Assembly (NCBI RefSeq): GCF_963678975.1
Contig: NC_089279.1
Location: 28,205,609 to 28,269,608 of the forward strand
Length of the DNA: 64,000 bases
Origin: Dysidea avara
Taxonomy: Eukaryota; Porifera; Demospongiae; Dictyoceratida; Dysideidae
Reading direction: 5' to 3'
The first letter of the stretch is position 1. Every line of letters starts with the position of its first letter. The notes beneath the pieces are model-generated. The model made no database searches, was not told the origin of the DNA, and worked only from the letters and a program-made list of their open reading frames with translations. Shown in pieces: positions 1 to 11,800 of this stretch. A program made the translations under genes and the position numbers.

Positions 1-165
1 GGCGTTTCGGGTCGATCCGAAAGCTTGTTTGGGCTTCGTTTTACCTCACCAATACTGCCTCATCGTTGTCAGGGAAAATTGAGGCAGGTTTTTGGGTGAT
101 TTTATTTCATGGGCCATGCCTACTGCTTTGTGGTCCCTACTATACAGTTACTATCATACTGTATG
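1..165 (+). repeat. 3' part of a dispersed repeat (copy of 22110-22262)
   Basis: This stretch matches 22110-22262: both run from GTTTCGGGTCRATC through a GGGAAAATTGAG block to CTACTATACAGT. The longer copy at 21536-22262 interrupts the LTR retrotransposon pol region, which shows the family is mobile. Its first ~70 bp also match 28681-28774. No ORF or terminal repeats are visible, so the class is unknown. Confidence 0.65.
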
Positions 166-780
166 ATGTTCTACTTTAGCATGTAGACCCACCTAATTGG
201 CAAAATTTTTAGTTGCTATACTCTTCTCTTATATAGGAAACTAAGTAAGCTGTGATTGTGGGATTGAATTTTTCCAAACAAACTGTGATTGTGGGATTCA
301 ATTTTAATACATCAAACAGTAGTTTGATTTTATTATTGCTAATATAACAATTTTAGGAGACTAGTGTTAATTATGTTACTTTAATTGCTACATTTACAAA
401 AGTAAAAAACAAACTACTGTAGATGTATTAAAATTGAATCCCACAATCACAGGTTGTTTGGAGAATTCAATCCCACAATCACAGCTTGCTTTATTCCCTA
501 TATAAGTGAAGAGGATAACAGTATAACATCAAAGAAATCTGATGATTTCTGGATATAGTGCGCATACCTATTAGGTATGCAGGTATGCAATGTCTCAAGT
601 GAACGAGATATACGCACTGGTGGCAGTGCGTATATCTCATTAAGGCAGTGTGTAACGAGATATATGCACTGCCTTAATGAGATCGTATATCTTGTTAACA
701 TTTTGAGTCAGTGCAATATGTGATATATATGCACTGGCTTTCCTTTGATTTGAGATGTGAAAGTGGTACACACACACATA
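166..780 (+). repeat. Foldback-type dispersed repeat, copy A (copy B at 16918-17530)
   Basis: About 610 bp shared with 16918-17530. The first half holds an inverted repeat: GTGATTGTGGGATTCAATTT near 265-305 is answered by its complement near 425-490, with GTAGTTTG/CAAACTAC inside. The second half (590-730) is a run of short palindromes around GCAGTGCGTATATCTC, followed by a CA/TA tail. Copy A carries a ~40 bp internal duplication of the GTGATTGTGGGATT segment that copy B lacks. No coding capacity; best described as a non-autonomous foldback element. Confidence 0.7.
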
Positions 781-1700
781 TATATATGCCCTTGTGTACA
801 GTATCTGCCTAATATTTACATAACTATACTGTACAAGCAAGCATAGTGCAGTTATGTGTATAATTGGCCATACAGTATGTATACTGTTACACAATATATG
901 TGTTGGTGCTTTGTTTCCTCCCATGCAAAATAGAATATATCGGCCACATTATAAAAATTAATTATCAAGTTCTCATCCACCAATATTTAAGCAATGATGA
1001 TGTTATGTAGAGTAATTTTATGTCAAAAATAGTAGAGGTCATTTTATAGCTTCAGTATCAGGAGCAGGTCTAGGAATTCCCAAGTTGTGGGGGGAGGGGT
1101 GTTAGGCTACAGGCAACTATAGTGGTAGCTTTAAAATGTGGCAGTAGTACAATATGCAGCATGAGGAGCACACTTAATCTAGGGATCTGGGGGCATCTCC
1201 TCACAGGAAAATTAGCTTTCTGAAATCGCATTAGTAATAATTTGACTGTGCCTAATTGAATAAGCACTGTGAGTCACTTTACTAGCAGTGGTAACTAGCA
1301 TTCATACAAAGGACACAGCATAAATGCTGCAGTATGGTTTGAGTGAAAGTTTAAAGAATATTAAATGATGGATGTTCTATTAGAGTAGTTGACTGTTCCA
1401 TTAGAGTATTTAGTCTTTTAACAGCTTATTAGCAGTTTTACCACTGAAATACAAGATGATACCCTCTCTAGAAGAGAAAAGCTTTTTTATTTTCACTCTT
1501 TCCATCTTTCCTTGTCCATGTATGCTTTAGTTGCAACTACATCTGTTCTGTAGCTTCTACCATCTTTCTAACAACCTTCCCACTACTCTTGGAACAGTAG
1601 AGATCATGTGATTCACTGATATCTGACAGTCGAAGATGTGGCAAATGTTCTTTGTCATGTTCTAAAGGTAGTAAAGTTTTGGAGGGGAGTGCTTCAGCCC
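781..1700. other. AT-rich stretch without a recognisable gene
   Basis: No supported exon or RNA gene is visible. Around 1373-1412 lie two units of the dispersed CTCTATTAGAG module. From 1675 to 1711 a C-rich segment (GCTTCAGCCCCATGCACCCC) resembles the interior of the CAGGGGCG-type elements, perhaps a remnant of an older copy. Confidence 0.5.
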
Positions 1701-2189
1701 CATGCACCCCCCAGTAGTGGATCTAGGATTTTTAAAAGAGGGGTTCCTGAAAGTTGGTATAGCTGAAAAATAAGGTATTTAAGAAGATTTTAGAAAGCTA
1801 CTTTTAGTCAACATTTACCATTGCCTTAAACTGTAGATACTACAGCTAACTGTAGGGGAAAGCTGTGACTAAGCTGTAGCTATGATTGCTCTATTAGAGT
1901 AGTTAGCTAGGTGACTGCTCTATTAGAGTATCTCGATCATTTTTAATGTAGTGGGAGATGAAAAATGAAGTGTTGTAGGGTTTAATAGTTATAAATCATG
2001 TTATAGTAGTTAAGTGTAATTTCATACATTCCACTGAAGTGCAGTGGTATATATGGTTGTTTGCTATGGCAAATTATCAATACAACATTAATAAAGCCAA
2101 TTAGACTGCCATGAAATACCTAACCTAATTTCAAGGACTTAGACTTAGTAACTTATAGCTGAAAAGGTGTAACAAAAAAGGGGCCAAAG

Positions 2190-2285
2190 TAAGGAAAAAA
2201 TCCCTCCAACCCCAGGATTCGAACTGCAGGTCACCCAATGTCTAGTCAGGGCCACACTCAGTCTCCTCCAGGAGGGATGGATTTT
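2190..2285 (-). repeat. tRNA-like (SINE-like) segment, left arm
   Basis: Read on the - strand this contains a B-box-like GCAGTTCGAATCC, then an acceptor-like GGAGGGAT followed by a T run usable as a Pol III terminator. A short ATCCCTCC at the other end can pair with GGAGGGAT. It is duplicated in inverted orientation at 2475-2575. I regard it as a tRNA-derived SINE captured in the foldback element, not a functional tRNA, because no anticodon arm can be made convincingly. Confidence 0.4.
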
Positions 2286-2474
2286 CTTCCTTAAACCTAA
2301 AGTATTTATTGTTATTAGTACTTTACATTGACCAGTACTGAAGGTCTGACAGCAACATGTGCTGCAACCCTAACTTAATTTCAAGGAGGTTAGGTAATCC
2401 TAAGGCTGCAGCACATGTTGCTGTCAGACCTTCAATGCTGGTCACTGTAAAGCACTAATAACAATAAATACTTT

Positions 2475-2575
2475 AGGTTTAAGGAAGAAAATCCATCTAT
2501 CCTGGAGGAGACTGAGTGTGGCCCCAACTAGTGACCTGCAGTTCAAATCCTGGGGTAGGAGGGATTTTTTCCTTA
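2475..2575 (+). repeat. tRNA-like (SINE-like) segment, right arm
   Basis: Inverted partner of 2190-2285, with GCAGTTCAAATCC as the B-box-like motif and GGAGGGATTTTTT at the end. Small differences between the arms mean they are no longer being homogenised. Confidence 0.4.
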
Positions 2576-2896
2576 CTTTGGCCCCTTTTCTGTTACATCT
2601 TTTCAGCTGTAAGTCACTAAGTCTAAGTCCTTGAAATTAGGTTAGGTAATCCTAAGGCTGTAGCACATGTTGCTGCCAGACCTTCAGTGCTGGTCACTGT
2701 AAAGCACTAATAACAATAACAATAAGCTAAATTTAAAAGGGGGTTTCTGTCAAAACCACAGAAACCCATCTAGATCTGCCACTGCCCCCCTTATATTCAT
2801 CCTTGAGTATACAATTCCAAATCCACACATTGTAGTCATATAATCAGTTTGTGTTCAATATTTAATTTTAAATTTTTCTCATATCATATTTTATAG

Positions 2897-5800
2897 GTAC
2901 TTCACATGACAAAATGAAGAATGTTCTTGCAGATGTTTATCTTGAACCGGTGCAAGAAAACAAAAGGCTCACAGTATTTATTAGTGGAACTCTCAGTAAG
3001 ATTTGTGAAAGTTAATTGATAGTGCATTATGTAGCTATGTGTTGTAATGTGTGTGTACTCATTTAAAACAGCTTGGCTGTATGAAAAGCGCACATATGCA
3101 TCCACAAAAGAATGGTAACTGAATTACTTAGGTATGTAGCAGCACTACTATATACACAAGTCAATGATAAAGGACTTATGTTCATTTGAGCATACATGAT
3201 ATAAATATTTTGCAATAAAATTCAGAGAGTACATGTAGTGGTCCTAAAAATACTGTGCAACAAAGTTTACTGAAATTTATTTTGTTATTTCTGTGTATTT
3301 CTAATTGTTGTATCCAGCACTCAAGCTGTGTAAAGCTGTGTAAAGCTGTGGCCTTCAAAAAAGTCAGGATTTGGAATCAAAGGACAGCCAAGAAGATCAT
3401 CTAGGGACAAGGTTGATGTTGTCAAGAATATAGCAATAACATCATTGCAGCCATTCTGGACTGTCATCTTTGATTTCACTACTTTTTGATCATTGCATTT
3501 TGAAGGCCACACTTTTTTCACAACTGGCATTGATTGGTCATTAAAACATAATAATGTATATCTGGTCATGTGTTCACAATTATTAAATGTATGTTATAGC
3601 TGAGCAAGTTGATAAAGGAGAAGGGAGATTGAAGCTTTTCTTTGGCACTATTGAGATGTCAGATAAAACCTATGACTTGTGTACTTTAAGGCCAAATTGG
3701 AACGTATCATGTCCTCTCCATCCAGGTAATACATACACTGAAGGCTATGTACATATAGGTACATAGTAGAGTTACATGAGTAATTTCAAAATGAATTTCT
3801 GAATTATTTCAAGAAATATTTTTGTATTTATATGTATTTATAATTGGATTCTTCAAATAGTGTATGAGAGTCCCAAAATGTTAGCTACCTCTCAGTCCAT
3901 ATATTTCATATTTCGTATGTATAACACTGTGAAAAAAGAGGGATATAAGATGGTATTCCCAGTGGCTTATTGAATACAAAAAAGCTTGGTATAACCTGTA
4001 TTATACTAACAATCCCACATAAGACTTTAGTTAATGTGTTAAACATACTGAAACCATATATGTGATGGTATAGTGTGGGCATTATATCAGATATAAGCTA
4101 CTTCAAGTATTGTGGTAATTAAACTGAAACCATACATGCAATAGTATAGTATGCATTATACTAAAGTATATATAAGATGAGTATAATACAGGATTTATAT
4201 TAAGGCGTATTTGTATTCAATAAGCCACTGGAAATACCATATTATATCCCACCTTTTTCACAGTGTAAGTAGTATAGCTAAATAGTAATTACAGTATCAA
4301 GACACACGGTAGTGTGTCGTGCGGCCCAAGAAGCCGGCGCGCAAAAACCGTGAGTATATTGACAGGAAGAACGAAAACGCAATTTTCGCACCTCCGTAGC
4401 TCTGTGCTGCCTTGATGAAACAAGACGATTTTTGCTGTGGACACGCCCTCCAACTTCAGTACTCCACATTCCAAATTTGAGCGAAATCGATTTAGGCGTT
4501 CCAGAGATATGCGACTTCAAAAATTGGCTTAGTTTCTTGGTTTTTTTCTTCATATTTTCTTCCTCTTTTCGCACACTTACAAAACTAGCTGCTATAAACG
4601 CGAAAGCCTTATCCGATTTCCTTGAACTTTAGCACACAGAAGGGGGGGTATAAAGGCGCATCTCGGTACCAACTTTTGTTGGAATACGATAAACAGGCAA
4701 AGAATTATGAGCGATTATTCACGAAAAATAACACCAATATGTTGTCACGCCTACAGGGTAAACGGCGTATGGGAAGAAGCTGAAAATCGATGGGTGAATA
4801 GGTTAACTATTGAACCTCAAACCTTTTGTGGTTTGAAAGAAATCGAGCTAAACACCAGGATGATACAACGAAAAAACCAACAGTGTGTAACAATTACGCA
4901 ATGGAGATTAGCTAATAAAAAACGACTTCTTGCCATGCCTACCAGATAAACCGCTTGGGGTAATGCTTTGAATATCGCTGTACAGATCGAGTAATCATCT
5001 TAGAAAGGCTCTTCAATGGTGAAGAAGAATCAGACTTAAAGCCACGGAGTTATAACACGAAATCCAACTTGGTGTAGCAAGTGCGATATCGAGATACTCT
5101 AATAAAGCAGTCATCCTAATAGAGCAGTCATCCTGAAGAGAATTCAAGAGATCAGTTAGAAACAAGTAATCTGTATAGAGATCAGCTACAAACAAATCAC
5201 CCTGTAGAGAGTTCAGCTACAAACAATTTACCTTGTAGAGAGATCAGCTAGAAGAAGTTACCTTGTAGGGAGTTCAACTACGGAAAGAGATAGTTCAGCT
5301 AGAAGAAATCACCTTGTAGAGTTCAGCTACAAAGAAACCACCATGTAGAGAGTTCAGTTACAAACAAATCGCCCTGTAGAGAGATCAGTTAGAAGAAGTT
5401 ACCTTGTAGAGAGTTCAGCTACAAAGAAACCATCATGTAGAGAATTCAGCCGCAAACAAATCACCTGTAGAGAGTTCAACTACAAACAAATCTCCCTGTA
5501 GAGAGATCAGCTACAAGAACTTTCCTTGTAGAGAGTTCAGCTACAAACAAATCACCCTGTAGAAAGATCAGCTAGAAGAAATCACCTTGTAGAGAGTTCA
5601 GCTACAAAGAAACCATCATGTGAGAGTTCAGCTACAAACAAATCGCCCTGTAGAGAGTTCAGCTGAAAACAAATCACCTGTAGAGAGTTCAGCTACAAAC
5701 AAATCACCCTGTAGAAAGATCAGCTAGAAGAAATCACTTTGTAGAGAATTCAGCTACAAAGAAACCATCATGTGAGAGTTCAGCTACAAACAAATCGCCC

Positions 5801-8800
5801 TGTAGAGAGTTCAGCTAGAAGAAGTTACCTTGTAGAGAGTTCAGCTACAAAGAAACCATTGTGTAGAGAGTTCAGCTGCAAACAAATCACCTGTAGAGAG
5901 TTCAGCTACAAACAAATCTCCCTGTAGAGAGATCAGCTAGAAGAAGTCACCTTGTAGAGAGTTCAGTTACAAAGAAACCACCATGTAGAAAGATCAGCTA
6001 GAAGAAGCCACCTTGTAGAGAGTTCAGTTACAAAGAAACCACCATGTAGAAAGATCAGCTAGAAGAAGCCACCTTGTAGAGAGTTCAGTTACAAAGAAAC
6101 CACCATGCAGAGAATTCAGCTACAAACTACTGACACTGTAGATACATCAGCTAGAAGAAGTTACCTTGTAGACAGTTCAGCTACAAAGAAACCATTCTGT
6201 AAAGAGCTCAGCTGCAAACAAATCACCCAAACATTTCACCCTGTACAGAGCTCAGTTAGAAGAGGTTTCCTTGTAGATAGTTCAGCTACAAACAAATCAC
6301 CCTGTAGAAAGATCAGCTAGAAGAAGTCACCTTGTAGAGAGTTCAGCTACAAAGAAACCACCATGTAGAGAGTTCAGCTGCAAAGAAATCACCCTGTAGA
6401 AAATTCAGCTACAAACAAATCACCCTATAGAAAGATTAGTTAAAAGAAGTTACCTGGTAGAGAGTTCAGCTACAAAGAAACCATTCTGTAAAGAGCTCAG
6501 CTGCTAGCAAATCACCTGTACAGAAATTAGCTACAAACAAATCACCCTGTAGAGAGAGATCAGCTAGAAGAAGTTACCTTGTAGATAGTTCAGCTACAAA
6601 AAAAATCACCCTGTAGAGAGATCAACTAGAAGAAGTTACCTTGTAGCTACAAACAATTCACCCTGTAGAGAGATCAGTTAGAAGAAGTTACCTTGTAGAG
6701 TGTTCAGTTACAAAGAAACCACCATGGATAGTTCTGCAATAAATATATGTATTACATATATAAAATGTACATTTACTGATGAAATCAGAAATATTTAAAG
6801 TGTTCAACGTCTGTTTCATCTTTTCTTCTTCCTGTGGTAAAGAAAAAAAAATAGGTTAAAATAAACTCAAAGCCGGCCATAGGGGTATACAAATACAAAA
6901 AGAAGTGAAATCTAATCCAAAACAGCCAAGCTGTAAAAAAAAGAGTGCGGTCCCCAAAAAGGCTATGGTGAAAAAAGATGTGAAATCCAAGGTGGTGGCC
7001 AAGAAATGGCTGTGATGGTAGGTTAATGGTAAAATTTTAATAACAACAATTCAGGTGAATTTTGTGCCAAGACCAAGCGGCACAAAAATTTGACTGAATT
7101 GTCGTTATTAAACTTTTTACCATTACCTACCATCACAGCCATTTCTTGGCCACCACCTTGGAATTCACATCTTTTTTCACCATAGTCTTTATGGGACCGC
7201 ACTCTTTTTTTACAGCTTGGCTGTTTTGGATTAGATTTCACTTCTTTTTGTATTTGTATACCCCAAAGCCGGCCTATGGGTTTATTTTAACCTATCTTTT
7301 TTTTCTTTACCACAGGAAGAAGAAAAGATGAAACAGATGTTGAACACTTTAAATATTTCTGATTTCATCAGTAAATGTACATTTTATATATGTAATACAT
7401 ATACTTATTATAGAACACTCCATGATGGTTTCTTTGTAACTGAACACTCCACAAGGTAACCTCTTCTATCTGATCTCTCTACAGGGTGAATTGTTTGTAG
7501 CTGAACAATCTACAAGGAAACTTCTTCTAGCTGATCTCTATACAGGGTGATTTGTTTGTAGCTGAATTCTGTACAGGTGATTTGCTAGCAGTTACAGAAT
7601 GGTTTCTTTGTAGCTTAACTGTCTACAAGGTAACTGCTTAAAGCTGATGTATCTACAGTGTCAGTAGTTTGTAGCTGAATTCTCTACATGGTGGTTTCTT
7701 TGTAACTGAACTCTCTACAAGGTGACTTCTTCTAGCTGATCTCTCTACAGGGAGATTTGTTTGTAGCTGAACTTTCTACAGGTGTTTTGTTTGCAGCTGA
7801 ACTCTCTACACGATGGTTTCTTTGTAACCGAACTATCTACAAGGTGACTTCTTCTAGCTGATCTTTCTACAGGGTGATTTGTTTGTAGCTGAACTATCTA
7901 CAAGGAAACCTCTTCTAACTGAGCTCTGCACAGGGTGAATTGCTTGGGTGATTTGTTTGCAGCTGAGCTCTTTACAGAATGGTTTCTTTGTAGCTGAACT
8001 GTCTACAAGGCAACTTCTAGCTGATGTATCTACAGTGTCAATAGTTTGTAGCTGAATTCTCTANNNNNNNNNNNNNNNNNNNNNNNNNNNNNNNNNNNNN
8101 NNNNNNNNNNNNNNNNNNNNNNNNNNNNNNNNNNNNNNNNNNNNNNNNNNNNNNNNNNNNNNNNNNNNNNNNNNNNNNNNNNNNNNNNNNNNNNNNNNNN
8201 NNNNNNNNNNNNNNNNNNNNNNNNNNNNNNNNNNNNNNNNNNNNNNNNNNNNNNNNNNNNNNNTTGTGTATGTTTTGTTTGAAACAACCCCAACTCATAC
8301 ATGGTCACTGGCAAACCACGAACCACATTCGAGCCACAACACCACCAACCACATTCGAGCAATCCATTACAAAATTTTGTTGCACCATTTGTGTGTGCAT
8401 AATACTTAATGAAAGCCACAACACAAGCTACATGGTACACACTACATAGAGGTGGTAACCCCTAAAGGCTTGTTACCTTTTGTATTCACCTTACCGGCCT
8501 TTGTGGTTAATCTATTAAAAATTACATGTAAATAGAAAATTGAAGAGTATGCTTAAAGCACCTTCGCTAGTGATTTTGTTTTTCAAACCATAAGACAACT
8601 GGCGATTTATAAACGCTCGCATGGGGTGTGGTACTAAATGGAATTTAAAAGATTTCTGCTTAAAACGCCATCCCTAGGGAACTTACGGTTCAGCACGCTG
8701 TCACAACTTGTTTATCAGGCATTAGAGTTTGTGTCCACGTCGTGTCTTTAAAAGTTATTGTAGGGATTAGAGGTTGATTGAAGAAAATACGCGTATAGGC

Positions 8801-11800
8801 AAACCAGGATTGGATAATGTCAGTGCTAGATGGACTATACAAACATGGCTATGTTGACTGGTTGACTGGTATATCGTGACAGTAGTTGTAACATAAGGTA
8901 GAGAAATAAAGTGAAATACGCCTATTTTTATTTTGCGATGGTTACTTTTTTATTTTAGCGAGGTCGCAAGAAAACTATGATGATGATAACGACTCCTGAA
9001 GATTTTTTTATCACGTAATGCAATACAAATCTATTGAGAGATGTTGCGTAATTTAGGACTAATATTGTGAAACCGGCCCTACACGTAAATAACTCACAGT
9101 AGTGGCTGCGCATCTTTTAATTGGGTGTGCGCTTTGTAGTTTCTTGGCCGTGCGACTCACTACCGTAAGTCTTGATATCCACCCCAAAAACACCTTCACT
9201 GTAAAAAAAAAAAGCGCGTCCAAGAAACTACAAGTACCTGTAATCTAATATAATTAAAAACAGCTCAGTTGTAGGGAAGACTTCATGAAAGTAAAAATAA
9301 CTGGTAACTTAAAGAGCTGATATCTGGAGCAGCCAAGAATCAATCTTAATCCAACTACTTATACAATTTTTTTTTAATCCGTGCAAAAACACCTAGCATT
9401 GGCTGTAAAAAAAGTGCACCCATGAAAGTAACTGGCAATTGAAATAGCTGATATCTGAAGCGGCCAAGAATGAATGCTGATATACAACTAATTGAAATTA
9501 ACAAAAAGTTTAACATTGAACCTTTATCTTTCAGCTGTGTTCTACATTCACTCTTGCTGCATCATAAATTGATTTCTTTTAACTCTAATTGGCTGGTAAT
9601 TTGGCCCCCTTTTTTTGCTCTATACACTGAATATTAAAAAAGGCGGCCAAATTACCAGCTAATTAGAGTTAAAAGAAATCAATTTATGATGCAGCAAGAG
9701 CGAATGTAGAACACAGCTGAAAGATAAAGGTTCAATGTTAAACTTTTTGTTAATTCCAATTAGTTGTATATCAGCATTTATTCTTGGCTGCTTCAGATAT
9801 CAGCTATTTCAATTGCCAGTTACTTTCATGGGTGCACTTTTTTTACAGCCAATGCTAGGTGTTTTTGCATGGATTAAAAAAAAATTGTATAAGTAGTTGG
9901 ATTAAGATTGATTCTTGGCCGCTCCAGATATCAGCTCTTTAAGTTACCAGTTATTTTTACTTTCTTGAAGTCTTTCCCTACAACTGAACTGTTTTTAATT
10001 ATATTAGATTACAGGTACTTGTAGTTTCTTGGACGCGCTTTTTTTTTTACAGTGAAGGTGTTTTTGGGGTGGATATCACTCATTTTTGTTATAGTGATAG
10101 TCTCACTGGTGGAACAACAAAATTGTTAAAATGGTAACATTTAGATGACTGATATTTGGAATAATATTATTACCTTGGAGAGTCAAACATGTGCACCTGT
10201 CATTGTGTTTGACAAAGGCATGCACATTACAGACACTGTTCACACTGTAAATTTGGAAGTATGAATATACAGTGTAGAATAGACAGACTGTTCTATTAGA
10301 GTATAGATCTATGTTTACTGTGGAATTCATCAAATTTTTACAATATCTCATCTGTGGTAAATGCTTTTAGATTATGCTCATACTTAGCAAGTGCCTAATT
10401 AGTTCACAATTATTACACAGCTGGCCATTGACTGTTCTATTAGAGTATATTTATCTTTTTTTATAATATTATTTACAAAATATATCTGTGGTAAATACTT
10501 CAGGCATCTTATGCTCACACTTAAGCATTAACTGGGTGCCTAATAAATTACTACACAGCTAGCTATACATAATTTTGACTGAATTCATAATACAGACAAT
10601 TTATTGCACAAGCACTGATGGATGGTAATATGACGCAATGCTTACCAGCAGCTATAGTGATCTTACTTAGTTCACTGCAGCTATATACACATAAGTCTCA
10701 GATTACATTTCAAGTGTTTGCATGTTGTGGCACTGTAGGGAAACACTATGCATCTCTTCGTCTCAATAACTGCATCATCATCATATTTAGATCAACTGCT
10801 GTAACTGGATTGACAAGATGTACAGATTTTCTAGTCATATAGAATCAATAAAGAGGGATCAGTAAAGAGGATGGAGGGAAACCAACAAGACATCCGATAA
10901 CTGAACAATAATTATAGGAGGAACAGTCAAAATGCACTTAAATAAAACATCTCAATTAATATTTAAAACTCTTTGCTGATACTATAACCATGAACTCTGC
11001 TCTGGCAATTATCTTATCATTGTGTAGATGATTCTTAGTGTGTAGCTATAGAGCCTTAGGCCTCATAGTGCATGGAATAGCAATTTATACTGGCAGATGA
11101 AAGAATACCTTGTATACGCAACCTGAAAGCTAAATACATCAGTATAGCCATTATTATCAAGAGTCCATGGAAGCATATAACAAGAGTTCATTTTAATATG
11201 GGACTCTAACCATCTTTTGGACAATGTAAATATAGGGCATCAGAGCCAATACAGCAGATACAACCAGTGCATTGAGATCCTAGCCTTTTTGACTGGAATT
11301 AAACTTTCAATCTTGATGAAGCGAATTTGGTCACTGAAGGACTAAAAGTTGCAGTATACTTAATTAAAATTTTCTGAGGGAGTATGCCCCAGAGGCCCAG
11401 ACTATATAGACCAGTTGACTTAGTCTTAGCTACCACTTTCACTTTACTCTGGTGCCCCTGATGTATCAGTAACATATAATAGAGTAGCTATAAAAAAAAG
11501 CTAGTTAATGCCATAGGCATAGCTAGGGGTGGGCATTTGCCCTACCATCACGCGTTCTATGCGACCATATGCATCATCACAAAAAATTAGCAGCACACAA
11601 ACAACCCTATATATAGCTAGGATATAGTACACACGTACCGCATTGCTGTGCTATGACTAAGGACAAGTACCACACAAGACTGACAATTATCATGTGATCT
11701 ATTTAGGTGAAGTCCCTTGGAATGTCCCAAGCGGACACACGTGATATGCGGTTTTAATTAAAATTCTCGTTAAAATTGAACTAATGTTGTTTAAAATGGC

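Larger units (their letters stand above)
1712..2784. mobile_element. Foldback non-autonomous DNA transposon with CAGTRG ends
   Basis: The left end reads CAGTAGTGGATCTAGGATTT and the right end is its diverged complement (ATCTAGATCTGCCACTG). Both ends abut a run of at least five C, compatible with a 5 bp duplication CCCCC, though the homopolymer makes this ambiguous. Related ends at 13343-14133 and 63083-63302 have unambiguous 5 bp duplications. The interior is a second, larger inverted repeat (about 2160-2370 against 2400-2640) carrying tRNA-like sequence. Units of the CTCTATTAGAG module lie at 1884-1938. Confidence 0.6.
4297..8063. mobile_element. Foldback composite element, copy 1 (truncated by N gap)
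   Basis: The left end starts TCAAGACACACGGTAGTGTG, an immediate hairpin (ACACACGGTAGTGTGT), and is preceded by A, as in the copies starting at 42201 and 63371. About 800 bp of conserved core follows (AT-rich, with GCCGGCGCGC near 4334), then one CTCTAATAGAG cluster at 5085-5130, then a minisatellite arm (5140-6735), an inverted-repeat centre (6735-7420) and the minisatellite in opposite orientation (7420-8063). The right arm runs into N. Arms built of tandem short repeats resemble Foldback/Galileo-type transposons. The TC start after A also recalls a Helitron 5' end. No transposase is encoded. Confidence 0.65.

Noticed and set aside
2190..2285. A functional tRNA gene
   Set aside because: B-box and acceptor-like pieces exist, but no coherent D and anticodon arms; treated as SINE-like.
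6105..6320. 71-codon ORF with a repeated SSATKKP-like peptide (also 56796-56984)
   Set aside because: Lies wholly in the 31 bp minisatellite, whose unit is not a multiple of three; chance open frames.
5140..8063. CRISPR-like array
   Set aside because: Units are contiguous variants of one ~31 bp repeat without unique spacers, they occur in both orientations inside a foldback element, and the DNA is eukaryotic.
8030..8440. 136-codon ORF on the - strand
   Set aside because: Read through the 200 N gap; not real sequence.
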